Both the position numbers and the translations under genes were made by a program. A DNA stretch of 64,000 nt from Jaapia argillacea MUCL 33604 (taxonomy: Eukaryota; Basidiomycota; Agaricomycetes; Jaapiales; Jaapiaceae): assembly GCA_000697665.1 (NCBI GenBank), contig KL197750.1:103721-167720 (forward strand). Reading direction: 5' to 3'. This document shows positions 46,170 to 58,059 of the stretch, in pieces; position 1 is the stretch's first letter, and the number at the start of each line of letters is the position of its first letter. The notes beneath the pieces were generated by a model. That model had not been told where the DNA came from. It made no database searches and was given only the letters and a program-made list of their open reading frames with translations.

Positions 46170-48891
46170 ATGATACCCACAACGACTCCAAGCCAACCTT
46201 ACCTCGACTCCGATGTTTACTCCTTCGTGACTGGATCGGAGTCTACGATTTCTAATAACCCTGGTCTTGGTCGGACGACTGATAGGTTCATTTCTGCTGC
46301 TGCTAGGCTTTTGGAGAGGTCCGTCCTTCGAAAAGCACCTCGTGGACGTGATCGTGGTTTGCCTCCCCACTCCCCTTCCTCCTCATCTATCATCTCGCTC
46401 TCGTTGGTCTCCGACTCCGATTCGACTCAGTCCGGGAATGTTGGAGTTGGACGAACAATGGACAAGGCGGTGTCGGCTGTTGGAACTCGGCTGGAGAAAT
46501 TCCTTAGTGGAGTTGGGGAGCGGAGGTTAGGTCTTGGTCCTCACGCACTCGTCGGTCGGATCCTACGAAGTGTTGATTGGGAGGATAATGGGTGTCCTTC
46601 TTGTCGCGATGCGATTCTCAGGGAGAGTGATGGGTTTTTGGGGAGTTGGACGACGTCGGTTGTTTCGGTCGAGAAGGTTACGAATATCGCTATCGATACT
46701 TATTGTCGGGAGTGTAGGGATCGGCATACCCGAGACCTTTTGGCTAATGAAGGGTTTAGGAAAGGGTGCGAGAAACTCGTCAAGTCTATTCGGTGAGTGT
46801 GATTTGTTCGATTGATGTTTGGGTGATGGAGGATTGCTGACGGTTAATGTTAAGGGGAGGTACACCATCTGTAAAGGCCTCAGCGATCGACTACGTCTCT
46901 GCTCTCGCGTGTTTCCACCCAGAGTTTCAACACCTATTCCTCACTCTCGGTGCCGACAGATTAATCGAACAAGTCCGCGCTCACTCGAATCTGTTCGGAA
47001 ACGAAACACTCCTCGCGTCTTCTCGACGAGCTCTTTGTTGTCTGACAGATGTGACGGTCATTCCGTTGATTAAAGAGTTTGATGCTCTGCAGGATGAGGT
47101 GTCTGCAGGTGCGAGCGAGCTTCGATTCTATCTTTCGGCACGCAGGTTCTCTGCTGTCCTTCCTAGGATCTCGGAATGCGTTGAGGCTCTGGCGACTCAT
47201 GCAATGTACTGGTCATCCTTTCGAATCAGTCCACGTACAATCACCTGATATTTTTATTTGTCTATCCTAGGCATCCCGATCACCAAATTCTCGCTCTGCT
47301 GCGACTCGCATCCTTCCTCAAAGGAGGCACCTTCTGGACCGTCCTAACCGGATTAGAGTCGTCGATAAGCGCACAGATGGTCCACGAGTTGTGGTGTCGT
47401 CTCGCGATGTCGAAAGATGCACTCGTCCGCCGTGTCATTTCACACTTCCTTCGTGTGCTGTACGAATGTGGACACGGATTGTCGATGAGACCGTGGAGTT
47501 TCAATCGACAAGCTGCCCTGTCCAAACCACCCTGGTCTTGGCGATGTCTTTGGCTTCCTCTTTTCATGCTCAAGTATGGCTTACTTATTGGTTTTTGACG
47601 CATATAATAACCTGATTATCATCTCAGGGTCGATTTCCCTCAGATATACTCCAAGATCCCTGGCTTGCTGTTACACGATGTGTGCAAAGGCTTTACCGAC
47701 CCACACACGTTTACGATGCGCATGGGTAACCAGACGATGGAACTTCGTCGGCAGAAAGGCCGCGTGATGGGGAGAATTGAGGGAAAGGTTGTTTCCAAGA
47801 TAGATTCGGATCCGGTGATGGGGCTCCTCGAACAGATGACATCTCCTCTGGCCGATATCGCTAGCGATTGGCACAAGGAAGCAGGAATGTTCGCTTTCTC
47901 ATTCATGTGCGATATCCCGAGGATGATCCCCGAGGGCTCCCTTGTTGAGCTGTGCGAAAGACTCGATGACGTTCTCCGTCGGTGAGTTCTTCAAAGTTGG
48001 AATATCGTGGTTGTGTTTGACTCAGACTCTCTTCTTTCACTAGACCAGATATCCCATTGGAATCGATTCGTGATTTCCCTCTTCATGATATCGCACCATG
48101 GTACGATCAAGACAGCCGTAGCGAAATCTGGTACATCCTCGAGCAATTCATCCGAGATGACCGGTTGCGAGAAGCCATCCAACGTGTTCTCCCGACACTA
48201 CGCTCTGACATGGCTGATAATGAGTTAATGTGTCCTGAGATCGTAATGGGCGTCGTAGAGCCTGAGAACGGTCCTTGGACAAATAAGTTAGAGGTCAGCG
48301 TCTGCATTTTCGTGTTTATGACGGAAGCCTGACGCCGGATGTCTAGCTTTACAACGAGCATTATCGTTGGCCGTATCCAAGTGGGCGAAGATACGTCAGG
48401 AATAATCTGCATACCCATCTGGTGGCGGTGAATCCACTGAGGGATCTTCGGTGGATACCTTTATCAGAGCTATCCCTGATGCGCAGGCGCTTGGAGCCAA
48501 TGGTGATCCCTTTCAATCCTCAAGAAAGAAAGCAGTACATTGGATGCTTTCGCGACGGAAACCATCGCATGGGTCGACTTTTTCGTCTCAACGACGCATT
48601 TAGGCCAGTAGATGAATATGAGGAGGGTGATTTGGCCGTTTTGCATGTGCTGGCTGTGAGGAAGTTTGGGTTGCTTCGTATTCCGCCTGTGTACTGGATG
48701 ACTAGGTCAGTTCTCCCCTCCTTGCTTGTTCTTCGATGCCAGGATGTGCTGATAGCTTGGGCAGGGGCGGGCTCATACATGCTGTTACTGGCCATGGAGC
48801 CGAGACTGGGCTCGATCCACATGTTGCTTTGCGAGATTGTCGTTGTTACTGGCCAGGGTGGAACTATCGATACGAAGTCAAAGGAAAGTAG
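46170..48891 (+). CDS. uncharacterised 788-residue protein
   Basis: Seven exons (46170-46792, 46855-47205, 47271-47573, 47628-47981, 48044-48293, 48347-48705, 48765-48891), all junctions in phase. I do not recognise it. An N-terminal polar, Ser-rich region (to about residue 120) is followed by two Cys pairs, 'CPSCRDAI' and 'CRECRDRH', about 40 residues apart, which could bind zinc. A largely helical middle follows, then a basic/aromatic C-terminal part with 'HYRWPYPSGRRYVRN' and 'WPGWNYRYEVKGK'. No signal peptide or membrane span. Least certain: the exon 2 and 3 donors, and the last intron, which was preferred over read-through to 49039. Convergent with the hydrolase gene. Confidence 0.6.
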
Positions 48892-49030
48892 GGATGTTGG
48901 TCGTTTGTACTGTAAGTTTCCGTCGTTTCGGTCTCTTGTTGGATCTGAAAAAGATTCGGTTTTTAGCATGGTCGTATCAACGTTGCAGAGTCTAGCTTCT
49001 GAACACGCGGGTCACGATGGGGAGATAGTT

Positions 49031-50560
49031 CTATTGTAGTCGCATGCGCTCGACAAACCCCGTCAACTCGTCGATCCACTGTCGCTGTGTCCAAGCATTC
49101 TCGTGGAGAGCGTCTTTGATGATCACAGTCCGACACCCGACTTCGCCATGCCCGCCTTCTCTCCCCAGACTCCCAAAGTACCTCGTGGCCATGGCCGCAG
49201 ATAGCTGGTGCCCCATCTCGGGTGGCACGACCTCGTCCTTTTCGCTGACCAAGACTAAAACTCTTCTATCTCGAATAATTGATTCCATCACAGTCCCACG
49301 ATATCCTGCCTCCTTCTCTCCGTTCCCTCCTCCCGCCGGATATTTAGGCGTCGCAGCAGTGTAATCTTGCCGTAGAGATCCAACAGCATCCCATTTATCC
49401 CAGACGAACCTTCCCATGTAATGATAAGGTAGCCATTTCTGGGGATATAATGCCTTGACCATGTCTGGAACGCTCGTGAATGGGTTTTCGAGGACGACAC
49501 CCTTGAGGTTTTGCTTCCATCCATCGTCGTCAAGAGAATGATGACCAGGTGTGAGAGTGGTGGATGATAGAAGACAAGTTGCAATAGCAGCACCCAAGGA
49601 ATGGCCGTAGATGATGATGGGAGATGTTGGGAACAGTTTATGAGTGTGTGATAGGACGGCCGTGTAATCTCGAATGAGAGACTGTTGTGTTGGCATGCGA
49701 TTCGTTGACTTCCAGTACGAACGCGGTGCAACTGCGATCACAGCTGTGGAGGAGGGAGGCGAGGAGGTGGATAATTGATTGGAAGGGCAGATTAGAGACG
49801 CGAAAACGGGTAGGCGGTGGAGGGGATTTCCTGCATTTCCTTCGAAGGCGTAAAATTGGTTAAGTATGGCAAATTTGAAGAAGCGAAAAGGGGGCGTTGG
49901 AAGAATACCTTGAAAATATACGATTACAGCTGAAGGCAGCTGTGTCTCAGCTCCTTTCTGTCTGACGAGGAGACCATGTACAATGACGTTCTTTTCCGAT
50001 CGAACTTGGATTTCTTCGCAGTGCAGACGTTTGGGGACGGGGGTATCACGCCCCAGCTGCTCATTCCGTGCACCCGGCGGGGCGTAACCTAGATATACAA
50101 ACCGGGCTACAGTCAGGAACTCGCCTGATTTGGGACACAAAGCGCATGACGCACCCATGTAGATCACTTTCCGTTGGAAGATAAAGAGCATCAAACACTG
50201 TGGGGAGTGAGGTCGTCAGGCTCGGATAATAAAGCTCACTGATCATGAATAAAGACTGGAGCTGACTTTGTAAGTCCATAAGACTACGGGGAGTCCAGTA
50301 AAGATAGAGACTGCTAGCCAAATGGAGGGAGGACTTGAAGACGGCTCAACAACCAATAAGCCTGGCGAGAGTGAAATGAGGGGCAGGTTTTGCCAATGTC
50401 GACCTTTGTGAAGTTGATGGTCGATGTTTTCCGGCGAGAGTGGTGGTTTCAGGCCGATATTAATGACCCGCAAAAGATCACCTAGAGGGGTTGAGTTGGA
50501 CCTCCATCTCCAAATGTTGGACTTGAAAGTGTGAGATGTCAAGGACCGAAAGACATTCAT
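49031..50560 (-). CDS. alpha/beta hydrolase, ABHD13/Bem46-like
   Basis: Four exons (50267-50560, 50155-50197, 49909-50088, 49031-49839), 441 residues. Seen: a membrane anchor near residues 75-97 ('WLAVSIFTGLPVVLW'), then 'FQRKVIYMGYAPPGAR' assembled across exons 2/3, 'VYFQGNAGNPLHRLPV' across exons 3/4 (oxyanion region), the nucleophile elbow 'IYGHSLGAAIA', the acid 'SEKDEVVP' and the His in 'DALHENAW'. These fit the Bem46/ABHD13 group of single-pass serine hydrolases, whose natural substrates are poorly known. Removing the small introns restores the family motifs. Divergent with the F-box gene, 156 bp apart. Confidence 0.87.
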
Positions 50561-50716
50561 CACATTTCTTCGTTAACGCGTTGTTCAAGTCGAAAACGGA
50601 GTGGGGGCACTGATGTTGGCCCGGGGTTGCCGTACCGTACTTTCCGGACACAATATCCACGCCATCACAGTGACCGTCCCTTGCTGACAAGCTGCTGCCT
50701 CTTGCTACTGTCTACA
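50561..50716. promoter_or_regulatory. 156-bp bidirectional promoter
   Basis: The only space between the start codons of the hydrolase (minus) and the F-box gene (plus). No TATA box noticed. Confidence 0.5.
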
Positions 50717-52226
50717 ATGCATCATTGCCTCCAAATTACCGAGGTCTTGACCGTCATAGCGAAACATGTACAAGGCTCGCGGAATGACAACGCTTCGATC
50801 GCTTCGATGGCAAGGACATGTCAAGTGTTCAGCGAAGTCGCTCTGGATATCCTTTGGGCGGAGCAAGAAAGTTTGGTTCCCCTCATTTACACTCTACCCT
50901 CGAGTTTACTAGAGGAAAGAGTTGCTACTGGCCCTACAGGGTGTGCAATGATGCTTGTGAGCTCTATTTGTCATCTTTTCCAACTGTCACTCTGCTAACA
51001 GTGATCTTTCCTCGCTATAGTTGCTCCGGAGACCCATGGTCTCCTCTGACTGGAGCCGCTTCTCCATATATGCACCCCGCATCAAAATCTTGAAGCTCGG
51101 CCTGTCATTCAAGGGCATTCGATACCAATTAGAAGAAGTCGTATCGAGATTTTATATGGAGCCATACCGCGACAAATCCCTCTTGCCAAACCTCCGGTGC
51201 TTCACCATCGACATACCTAACAATGACATACTTCCACACATCCATCTCTTTTGCGGTGCAGAGTTATCCAATCTCAGCATATCTTTCACCGAGGACCATC
51301 CAAAAGATGGTTTGGAGGCATTGCTCACCGCTCTGAGAGAAAGGTCCCCAAGCATCCTTTTCTTTGTACTTGGAGACGTTTATCAACGCATCATGGATGG
51401 TCCTTCCCTTTCTATTTTTTCCAACTTCATTTGCAGTTTAGACAAGCTCCAATCACTGAGCTTCATCCCTGAACTGCCCTCCCATGTCTGGATCCGCCTA
51501 GCATCGTCACCCATCGCAGCCCTCAACATATCATTACCATCTGGCCAACAAGACCATCCATCCCTTTCCACTTACTTACCCCAAAAATCATTTCTTTCCT
51601 TGACCGCCTTGAACATCTCCATGGACGACATGAATTCCTGGCTCGACTTTACATCATTCTCACCCACTCCACTCCAAATGATCAACCTATCCCTCACTTT
51701 CACACCTTCACCAGCGGAGTTAAAGTCGTGTTTTCTCTCATTGGAGAGCTTCGCGTCTACGCTCACGATGTTTATGCTCAACGCCACACAGGGTATGAAC
51801 CTCCGGGGCCCCCAATCCCAATCCGACGCCCATATTTCCAACGAGGCTTTCGTACCACTCCTCACATTACACCGATTGCAAATTCTTGCTTTGGTGGTTG
51901 ATGTCATCGTCCGTATTGACGACTCGCTTTTGCACGATATGGCGAGGGCGTGGCCTAGGATGACCAATCTAGACTTCTCTTCGGTTCGTGTGGAGGAGGG
52001 GCAACCTCAAGCTACCTTGGCTGGGTTGCTGCCATTTGCAAAGAATTGCGTCCACCTCAAGTCCCTTGGTCTCACTATCGACTCTGGCCCTGTTCCGGAG
52101 AGTAGTGTGTCGCAGAACAGTTTGAGAAGGTTGGTTCTGGGTCGAGGTTTGAGGGGTTTGGAAGGAAGTATTGTTGCCCCCTTTTTATCGTCCGTTTTCC
52201 CGAACGCCACTGTCGTATATCAATGA
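50717..52226 (+). CDS. F-box-like protein
   Basis: Two exons (50717-50956, 51021-52226), phase 0, 481 residues. The N-terminus has the layout of the common basidiomycete F-box family: 'ITEVLTVIAKHV', 'SIASMARTCQVFSEVALD', 'LWAEQESLVPLI', then 'RRPMVSSDWSRFSIYAPRIK' after the intron. The rest shows leucine-rich spacing, as in F-box/LRR proteins ('LPNLRCFTIDIPNN', 'LHRLQILALVVDV', 'LKSLGLTIDSG'). The family's role is substrate choice for SCF ubiquitin ligases; the target is unknown. Confidence 0.78.
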
Positions 52227-52560
52227 GGGCGTGTAATCATTCCAGTTAATGGATCAATTCGAGGTCCTCTTCTAGTATTAGTACTAGTATATATATGCTC
52301 CGGCTATGTACTTCAAGATGTTGGCGTGAGGAGGAAAGTTGATAGAAGATGATCCCAAACAACGTTTGTCGCGGTTCAAACATTCAAACCAGGTAGATCT
52401 GTAGCTATAGCCGTTTTTGCGACCGTTCTTGAAGGAGAGTTGTTGAAGCAACAAGCCCGGCAGGCCCGGACCGATTCCCAGTTTCCATGTCGTCTGGGGA
52501 CTGAGCACCATGTTTCCTCCGCTGCACCGACTCTAATTCTTCACGCTTCTTCCACATACC
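52227..52560. other. intergenic
   Basis: 3' flank of the F-box gene with a short ta-rich stretch (about 52275-52295) and promoter of the LYR gene. Confidence 0.45.
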
Positions 52561-54202
52561 ATGCCACCCAAACTCCCGAATCCTTGCACTTCTCTAGCTT
52601 CCCTCCTAACACACCCAAGCTCCATGACCCACCGCACGCAAATAACCTCATTGGTCTCCTCCTTAAAACGTACCCGCCCACGCGTTCCTTTTCGTGATTT
52701 GAAGGCTCATAGGATCCCGACTTTGTGGGTGCTGTATAGGGGGTTGTTGAAAGAGGCCAGCAGTGATGATGTGCGTCGTTTTCCGTTTTCTTTCTTTGGG
52801 TAGGAGGGGTGTTTTCGGGAGCCTTGGAGTTTGAATGAAAAAAAGCTGATGGTTTTGGTTTCGCAAGATTAGGTTTCGAGTTAGGATGTTGTTTAGGAAG
52901 AACCGATATCTCACAAATCCGTTCGTTACGAGGGAGAAACTTCTTCAAGGCCACAAAGTACGTCCCTCAAGCTCATGTCGAACTCCATTCTCCATGTTCA
53001 CTCGAACTTCACAGTGGTTAGACATGTTCAAACGAGCAAATGAAGGAGATGAGCAAGCAAAGCGTGTGTTAGCGAGGTATAGTAATGTTATTGCTGCCAA
53101 ACGGGATAAAGAGAGATGGAAGCAGATCATTCGGGATGAAGTCGTACGTCTCCTCTTTCCCTCCCACCCATCTTCTTCTTCCCCTCTCATCCACTAATCA
53201 CCCTCCCTTCTTCATTCGCCTTGTCCTCAACCACCTCACCCAGGCTTGGCAACACCGTCTCCGCAATCGGCCTATCCTAACAGGCTCCTACCTCCGTCCT
53301 TCCCTCTTCAATCGTCCCCTCCCCCGTCTCAAACCCCAACCCTTAGCAATATCAGGTGCGCGTTTGATTTTCATGACTTTATTATCAATTTCTATGGCCC
53401 TTGTTCCCGGCCGTTCTCTCGCGTTCCGCCATCTACGTCTTGTCCACTCCTATCGCCCATCTTATTCTAATCCATTCCCTTTGTCCAGGTATGATGCATA
53501 AACGTCGAGAAGCACGTATGAAGAGGAACGAAAAAATCGACAGAGTCAATGGTTTGAGGGATGATGTCAGAGCGGAGAGGCAATTCGAGGAGGGTTTAGT
53601 GAACGAAGGGAGCCGCATTAAGATGGACTTTGCGGTGAATTGGAAGTCTTGGAGTGAGTGATTTCCTTTCGCCTTCCTGTGTTTGAGGTGTGACTAACGC
53701 GTTTTGGTCCTCCTCTCAAGTGTCAGGACTATCCGAATACCACGGGCTCCTGGCAGCATCTTTCGTCCTCGATACCGCCCGCCTAAACACACCCTACCCC
53801 CCTGCCCTCCTCGCGCAAATAAAAGCCGCACGCACCGAAAAGATCCGAAATAAGACGCATGAACATAACCTCGCTCTAGCGGGTTATAGATCAGATATTA
53901 CTTTGGGGAAACAGAGGTCGAGACCGCCGATTCAGGTATGGGAAAAGATGAGTGAGAAGGAGAGGAAGGATGATCGGGTGGTCCGAGGTGTTGGGTTCTC
54001 GGGGTATGTTGGTGCTGTTAAGAGGATGAGGGGGTGGAAGTGGAAAGGGAAGGGGGAGGAGATGGGGAGGAGGGCGTTTGTGGCAGAGAGGGGGAAAGAG
54101 TGGGAGAGGAAGAGGTTGGTTAGGGATGATATGGAGGTTAGGGAGGAGAATAGGAGGAGGAGAGAGGCGGCGAGGGAGGTGACGAGCGGGGATGAGGTTT
54201 AA
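52561..54202 (+). CDS. LYR-motif (Complex1_LYR-like) protein
   Basis: Six exons (52561-52770, 52868-52957, 53015-53143, 53244-53355, 53489-53653, 53721-54202), 395 residues. The N-terminal 100 residues carry an LYR motif ('HRIPTLWVLYRGLLKEA') followed by a basic helix 'RFRVRMLFRKNRYLTNP', the pattern of LYRM proteins that work in mitochondrial Fe-S delivery and complex assembly. The remaining 300 residues are highly charged ('HKRREARMKRNEKIDR', Arg/Glu-rich C-terminus), longer than the small LYRM proteins. Exon 2 starts at 52868 because this restores the LYR-type helix. Specific role unknown; a mitochondrial location is inferred. Confidence 0.72.
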
Positions 54203-54735
54203 TGTATCGTATGGGGAGTTAGTATAACCTGTATGTGGGTTTTTGGGTCGTTTTCTGCGTGTCGAAATGCAGCGCTTGAAGTGGATGAGTTTTTCGATTG
54301 TCCAGTAGCCGTTCACACCCGTCCATACCCACGATGGCAGGATCCGAACTTCCCGTCGTCTCATCTCAACCACATCTGCTTTGTCCATCCTCCATCCTCA
54401 TACCGTTTTATCTGACTGACTGATACAGCAAGTCCTTGTCGTCCAGACCTTGGGACACTGAAACACTCACCGACATCGACTTTGGTTGCTTATGATCATC
54501 GAGGACCTTGTGTTTAGTTACTTCCCCGGAGTTTCGGGCAAGGCTCCCCCGTGGCCTTCGTACTACTGCTAGCTGAAACCAAGAATAGCACTAGCTATGT
54601 GTTACGACAAGACGGACTGCCGAAGATAAGAATACCCCATGGAGGGGGTGCCATCTTTCCGAGCAGCCTCTGTTCACTCGCTGTATATCTTCCACCATCT
54701 TGTAGTGAACTAACGATAACACGTCCGTTGCCACC
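54203..54735. other. promoter region of aldo/keto reductase
   Basis: Part of this stretch (about 54,500-54,660) is duplicated in front of the reductase relic at 58.75 kb. No gene seen. Confidence 0.5.
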
Positions 54736-56657
54736 ATGTCGGCCCCCCCTCAAACCAAGAAGATGCCTTATGGTACGCCCCTTCGTCGCGTATCCGACCG
54801 AGAGATCAAATCGTTCACGGCGTTTGCTTTGATCATCTAGTCCGCCTAGGGAAATCAGGTCTCAAAGTTTCCAAGATAATTCTGGGGACGATGCAGTATG
54901 GGAGTTCGGAATGGGCTGAGTGGGTTCTTGGAGATGAAGATGAGATTGTGAAGCACATCAAAGCTGCGTACGTCCTTGTTTTTGCCACATTACTGTTGCT
55001 ACTCGAATATTTACGCTCGGATGGTGTTTGGTGATGTAGTTATGATGCTGGAATCAATGCTTTCGATACTGCCAATGTGAGTATTTGGTCATGGTCAAGC
55101 TGGGAGGATGTGGGTTTTGGTTGTTAACGATGCATTCCTTCGATCGGGTTTGGGTGATAGGTTTATTCGAATGGGATGTCGGAAGTTATGCTTGGGAGGG
55201 CTATTAAACGACTTGAGTTACCGAGGGATGAGATCGTCGTCATGACCAAGGTACGTACCTCCGTTCTCAGATATCCTTTCCCTTGTTCCACTGCCCTACG
55301 TTACCGCCTCCTACCCCACTTGCATATATGCTCATCCAAAAACCGCGTCGTTAGGTTTACCGGCCAGTAGCTAAGACGCCAGGCAAGAACGTAATGGCGG
55401 CTGCATCGCCTGACGAAGCCGGGTTCGTTAACCAACATGGGTTAAGCCGCAAGGTTCGTCTTTCCCCAAAACCACGCCAAGCGAATAAATGAACGTGGTG
55501 GGTAGCATATATTCGACTCTGTGAAACACAGTTTGGAGAGACTTCAGTTGGATTATATCGATTTGTTACAATGTAGGTTCTTACCATATCCTCTTCACCC
55601 TTCTCTTCACATTCTCGTCTCGCGTCAGGCCATCGATTCGATAATAACACTCCAATCGAAGAAACTGTACGTTCGCCATCCCTTTCTTCTTCTCATATCT
55701 ATTTCCTCCGAGGTGGTTGAAGCTTAGTGGTAAGTTTGCAGATGCAAGCTCTCCACGATGTCGTACAAGCTGGTTATGTTAGGTATATCGGAATGAGCTC
55801 TTGCTGGGCTTATCAATGTATGTTCACTACCACACTTCGTTATCTACATTGGCTTAACTGATCATGTTGGATAGTCCACGCGATGCAAAGTACGATTCGC
55901 TTTGATTTGCACACTTCGGAATGTTTGTTGATCGTGTTGGGTAGATTATGCTATCAATAACAGGTTAACACCTTTCATCTCGATGCAAAACCATCATAGT
56001 CTGTTATATCGTGAGGATGAACGGGAAATGCTGCCTACTCTCAAGGTACGTATCGAATGCTTCACCATATCTAATCGCACCTTCACCACACTTCCAAAAT
56101 TTCTCTTTCAAGATGTTCGGCGTTGGCTCAATCCCTTGGTCCCCCCTGGCCCGAGGCCTTCTAACCCGTCCACTGGCCGAACAAACCAAGCGAGGTGTGA
56201 CGGACAAGTCGGTACCCCGATACACCAAACTTTCGGGTACGGCTGAGATTGTTAGTCGGTGAGCGTTTTTGAAGTTGTGTCGTGGATGTTTGGCGTTGAC
56301 GGGATGCGATGGGACGTAGAGTGGAAGAGATCGCGAAGAAGAAAGGGATTAGTATGGCTCAAGTTGCTGTTGCTTGGAGTTTGGCGAAAGATGGCTAGTC
56401 TCTCTCATCTACCCCTGCCCCCCCTTCGATTCGACTGATGCACCGGACCGAATAGGCGTCACAGCCCCCATTGTGGGCACGACTAGCATGAAGAACTTGG
56501 AGGATATTATTGGTGAGCCCTCAGTTTCGTTATGTCTTTTGGTGGCTGGTACTGATGGTTTCGCTTCGAAGGTGGTGTACATGTCAAGTTGAGTGACGAT
56601 GAGATCAAGCATCTCGAGGAACCGTATACACCTCAGGCTATCATTGGGCACTCTTAG
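54736..56657 (+). CDS. aldo/keto reductase (aryl-alcohol dehydrogenase type)
   Basis: Fourteen exons (54736-54772, 54841-54967, 55041-55077, 55161-55250, 55355-55453, 55506-55572, 55629-55666, 55742-55817, 55875-55889, 55945-56045, 56113-56258, 56320-56393, 56456-56512, 56572-56657), 349 residues. An NADPH-dependent TIM-barrel carbonyl reductase. The tetrad is visible: Asp in 'AFDTAN', Tyr in 'VYSNGMSE', Lys in 'VVMTKV', His in 'LLQCHRF'. Also 'YIGMSSCWAYQF', 'SIPWSPLARGLL', and the cofactor end 'TAPIVGTTSMKNLEDII'. One exon is 15 bp. The intron after 56393 starts with GC (gctagt). A decayed copy lies at 58.75-59.45 kb. Confidence 0.92.
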
Positions 56658-56728
56658 TTTTGTTTTGAATTCGATGCCATGGGGTTATTAGGATCAAGGT
56701 GGGAAGGGGAGAACAACCTCATGTTCTA

Positions 56729-57560
56729 CTAGTGTCCTACGAAACTCTTGATAAGCAATGTAAGACCTGCTAGTGCCGCAAAGAAGACTAAGCCCCCGGA
56801 GAATCCAATGATGCTTTCCACAAACATTTTCGGAAGAACACCTGCTACATCGGATTTCGGAATATATAAAGCCCCGACAAACTTGTGAATCATTATTAGG
56901 AGCCCCACGTAGAAGGCGTTCCTCTGACTGGGACGCAGGATAACTGACACACCAAATCACGGTCAGTCTCGCTGGTCAAACCGTCTGAGAGGTGGAATTG
57001 CCTCACGGAATAGAAAGAGGAAGGCGACTACGATGCTGTTGACTCGGCGAAACCACGAAATAGCATGGTAAAAACTTGGAAGACGTGCATCTACCTGAGT
57101 CATCCATGCTGGTCGCACTAAGGACAACGATATAAGTAATGAAGCTTGAGAGAGAGAGAAGATTAGGGGACATACCGAAGATGGCAACCCACACAGGAAT
57201 CAGAACCAGGTAGACGATTTGGAGCAAAACGCGGACTAAAAGTAGAGACGACTCCTAATAAGCTAACGGTACTGGTGTAGTGAATTTTCTGTACTCACAT
57301 GCTCGGTCCGGGATGTCTTCGGGCGCTGAGTATACCTTACTTGCAGCTTCCCAGTACACACCCCAATGGTGATTTCGAAGCGTCCAAATTCCAAATCCAA
57401 CAACAGAGATGGCGGCAGAAACGAGGCCGTTCCACAACACTCGGAGTCGATAGCCAGCCTGGCAGCGGGTGTTATTTCCTGGCAAAGTCGGCACTGGGTG
57501 AAGTGGATGCGAGTGGATTGGGCTCTGGGCCTCGTGAGCAAACGATAGTTCCGACGGCAT
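56729..57560 (-). CDS. small multi-span membrane protein M3, unknown family
   Basis: Four exons (57299-57560, 57176-57235, 57007-57117, 56729-56943), 215 residues. Third member of the M1/M2 family: same MPSE start and 'TLPGNNTR', same splice phases. It lacks about 44 residues, and the intron, present between the first membrane span and 'WTxRxxxW' in M1 and M2. Hydrophobic segments: 'GLVSAAISVVGFGIW', exon 2, 'SIVVAFLFLFLIL', 'AFYVGLLIMIHKFVGALY' and 'FSGGLVFFAALAGLTLLI'. Its exon 3 start ('VRPAWMTQ') is nearer to M2 than to M1. Convergent with the aldo/keto reductase, only 71 bp away. Function unknown. Confidence 0.68.
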
Positions 57561-57919
57561 GCCTAAGAATCGCCTTGGTGTTGAGCGACTGAGAGAATCG
57601 GACGAGGGTGCCAGTGATGGCAGTTTGGTGGAAATGGCAGGTCAGTTCTTGGGTCAGTTGGAACAAGCCAGTGAATCGGAACAGGATACATATATGTACT
57701 GCATGTAGTCAGCGTGAAGTCCAGCAGTGCAGAACGTGGGTGGTTGAGTATGCGAACAATCTGCCATGTCCAGAGAGTTCGACGATAGGCGCCAGGCTAA
57801 GTTGGAGAATTGGCAATGGATGTGGACTAGAATAACCGTCTATACCCGCCGACCAATTACCGAGGATGCCACCGTCACCGTCTTTCTTTCCGGCCGTGGT
57901 GCCATGTCTGGCGCGACAA
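57561..57919. other. upstream region of M3
   Basis: Promoter side of M3. Nothing else recognised. Confidence 0.4.
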
Positions 57920-57985
57920 TATGCCTTTTTCGGACATAAAATATGCCTGTTTTGGACATCAGGTATGCCTTTTTTGGACATAAAG
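57920..57985. repeat. three 22-bp tandem repeats
   Basis: Three adjacent imperfect units beginning 'tatgcct' and containing 'ggacat', with a T-rich middle, at 57920, 57942 and 57964. Non-coding. Confidence 0.8.
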
Positions 57986-58059
57986 CCACATGGTGGGCTC
58001 CCAACCAGGCAGCTGTGGCTACCCCTTACCTGGTGGTCTGAGGCAATTTGAGTCTTTCC

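Noticed and set aside
45786-46370. 194-codon minus-strand frame
   Set aside because: Overlaps the start of the 788-residue gene antisense; low-complexity Arg-rich content and no domain.
48706-49039. read-through C-terminus of the 788-residue gene
   Set aside because: A gtcagt donor and acceptor at 48764 give a better, aromatic-rich end and a normal 59-bp intron; read-through would nearly touch the convergent gene. Not excluded.
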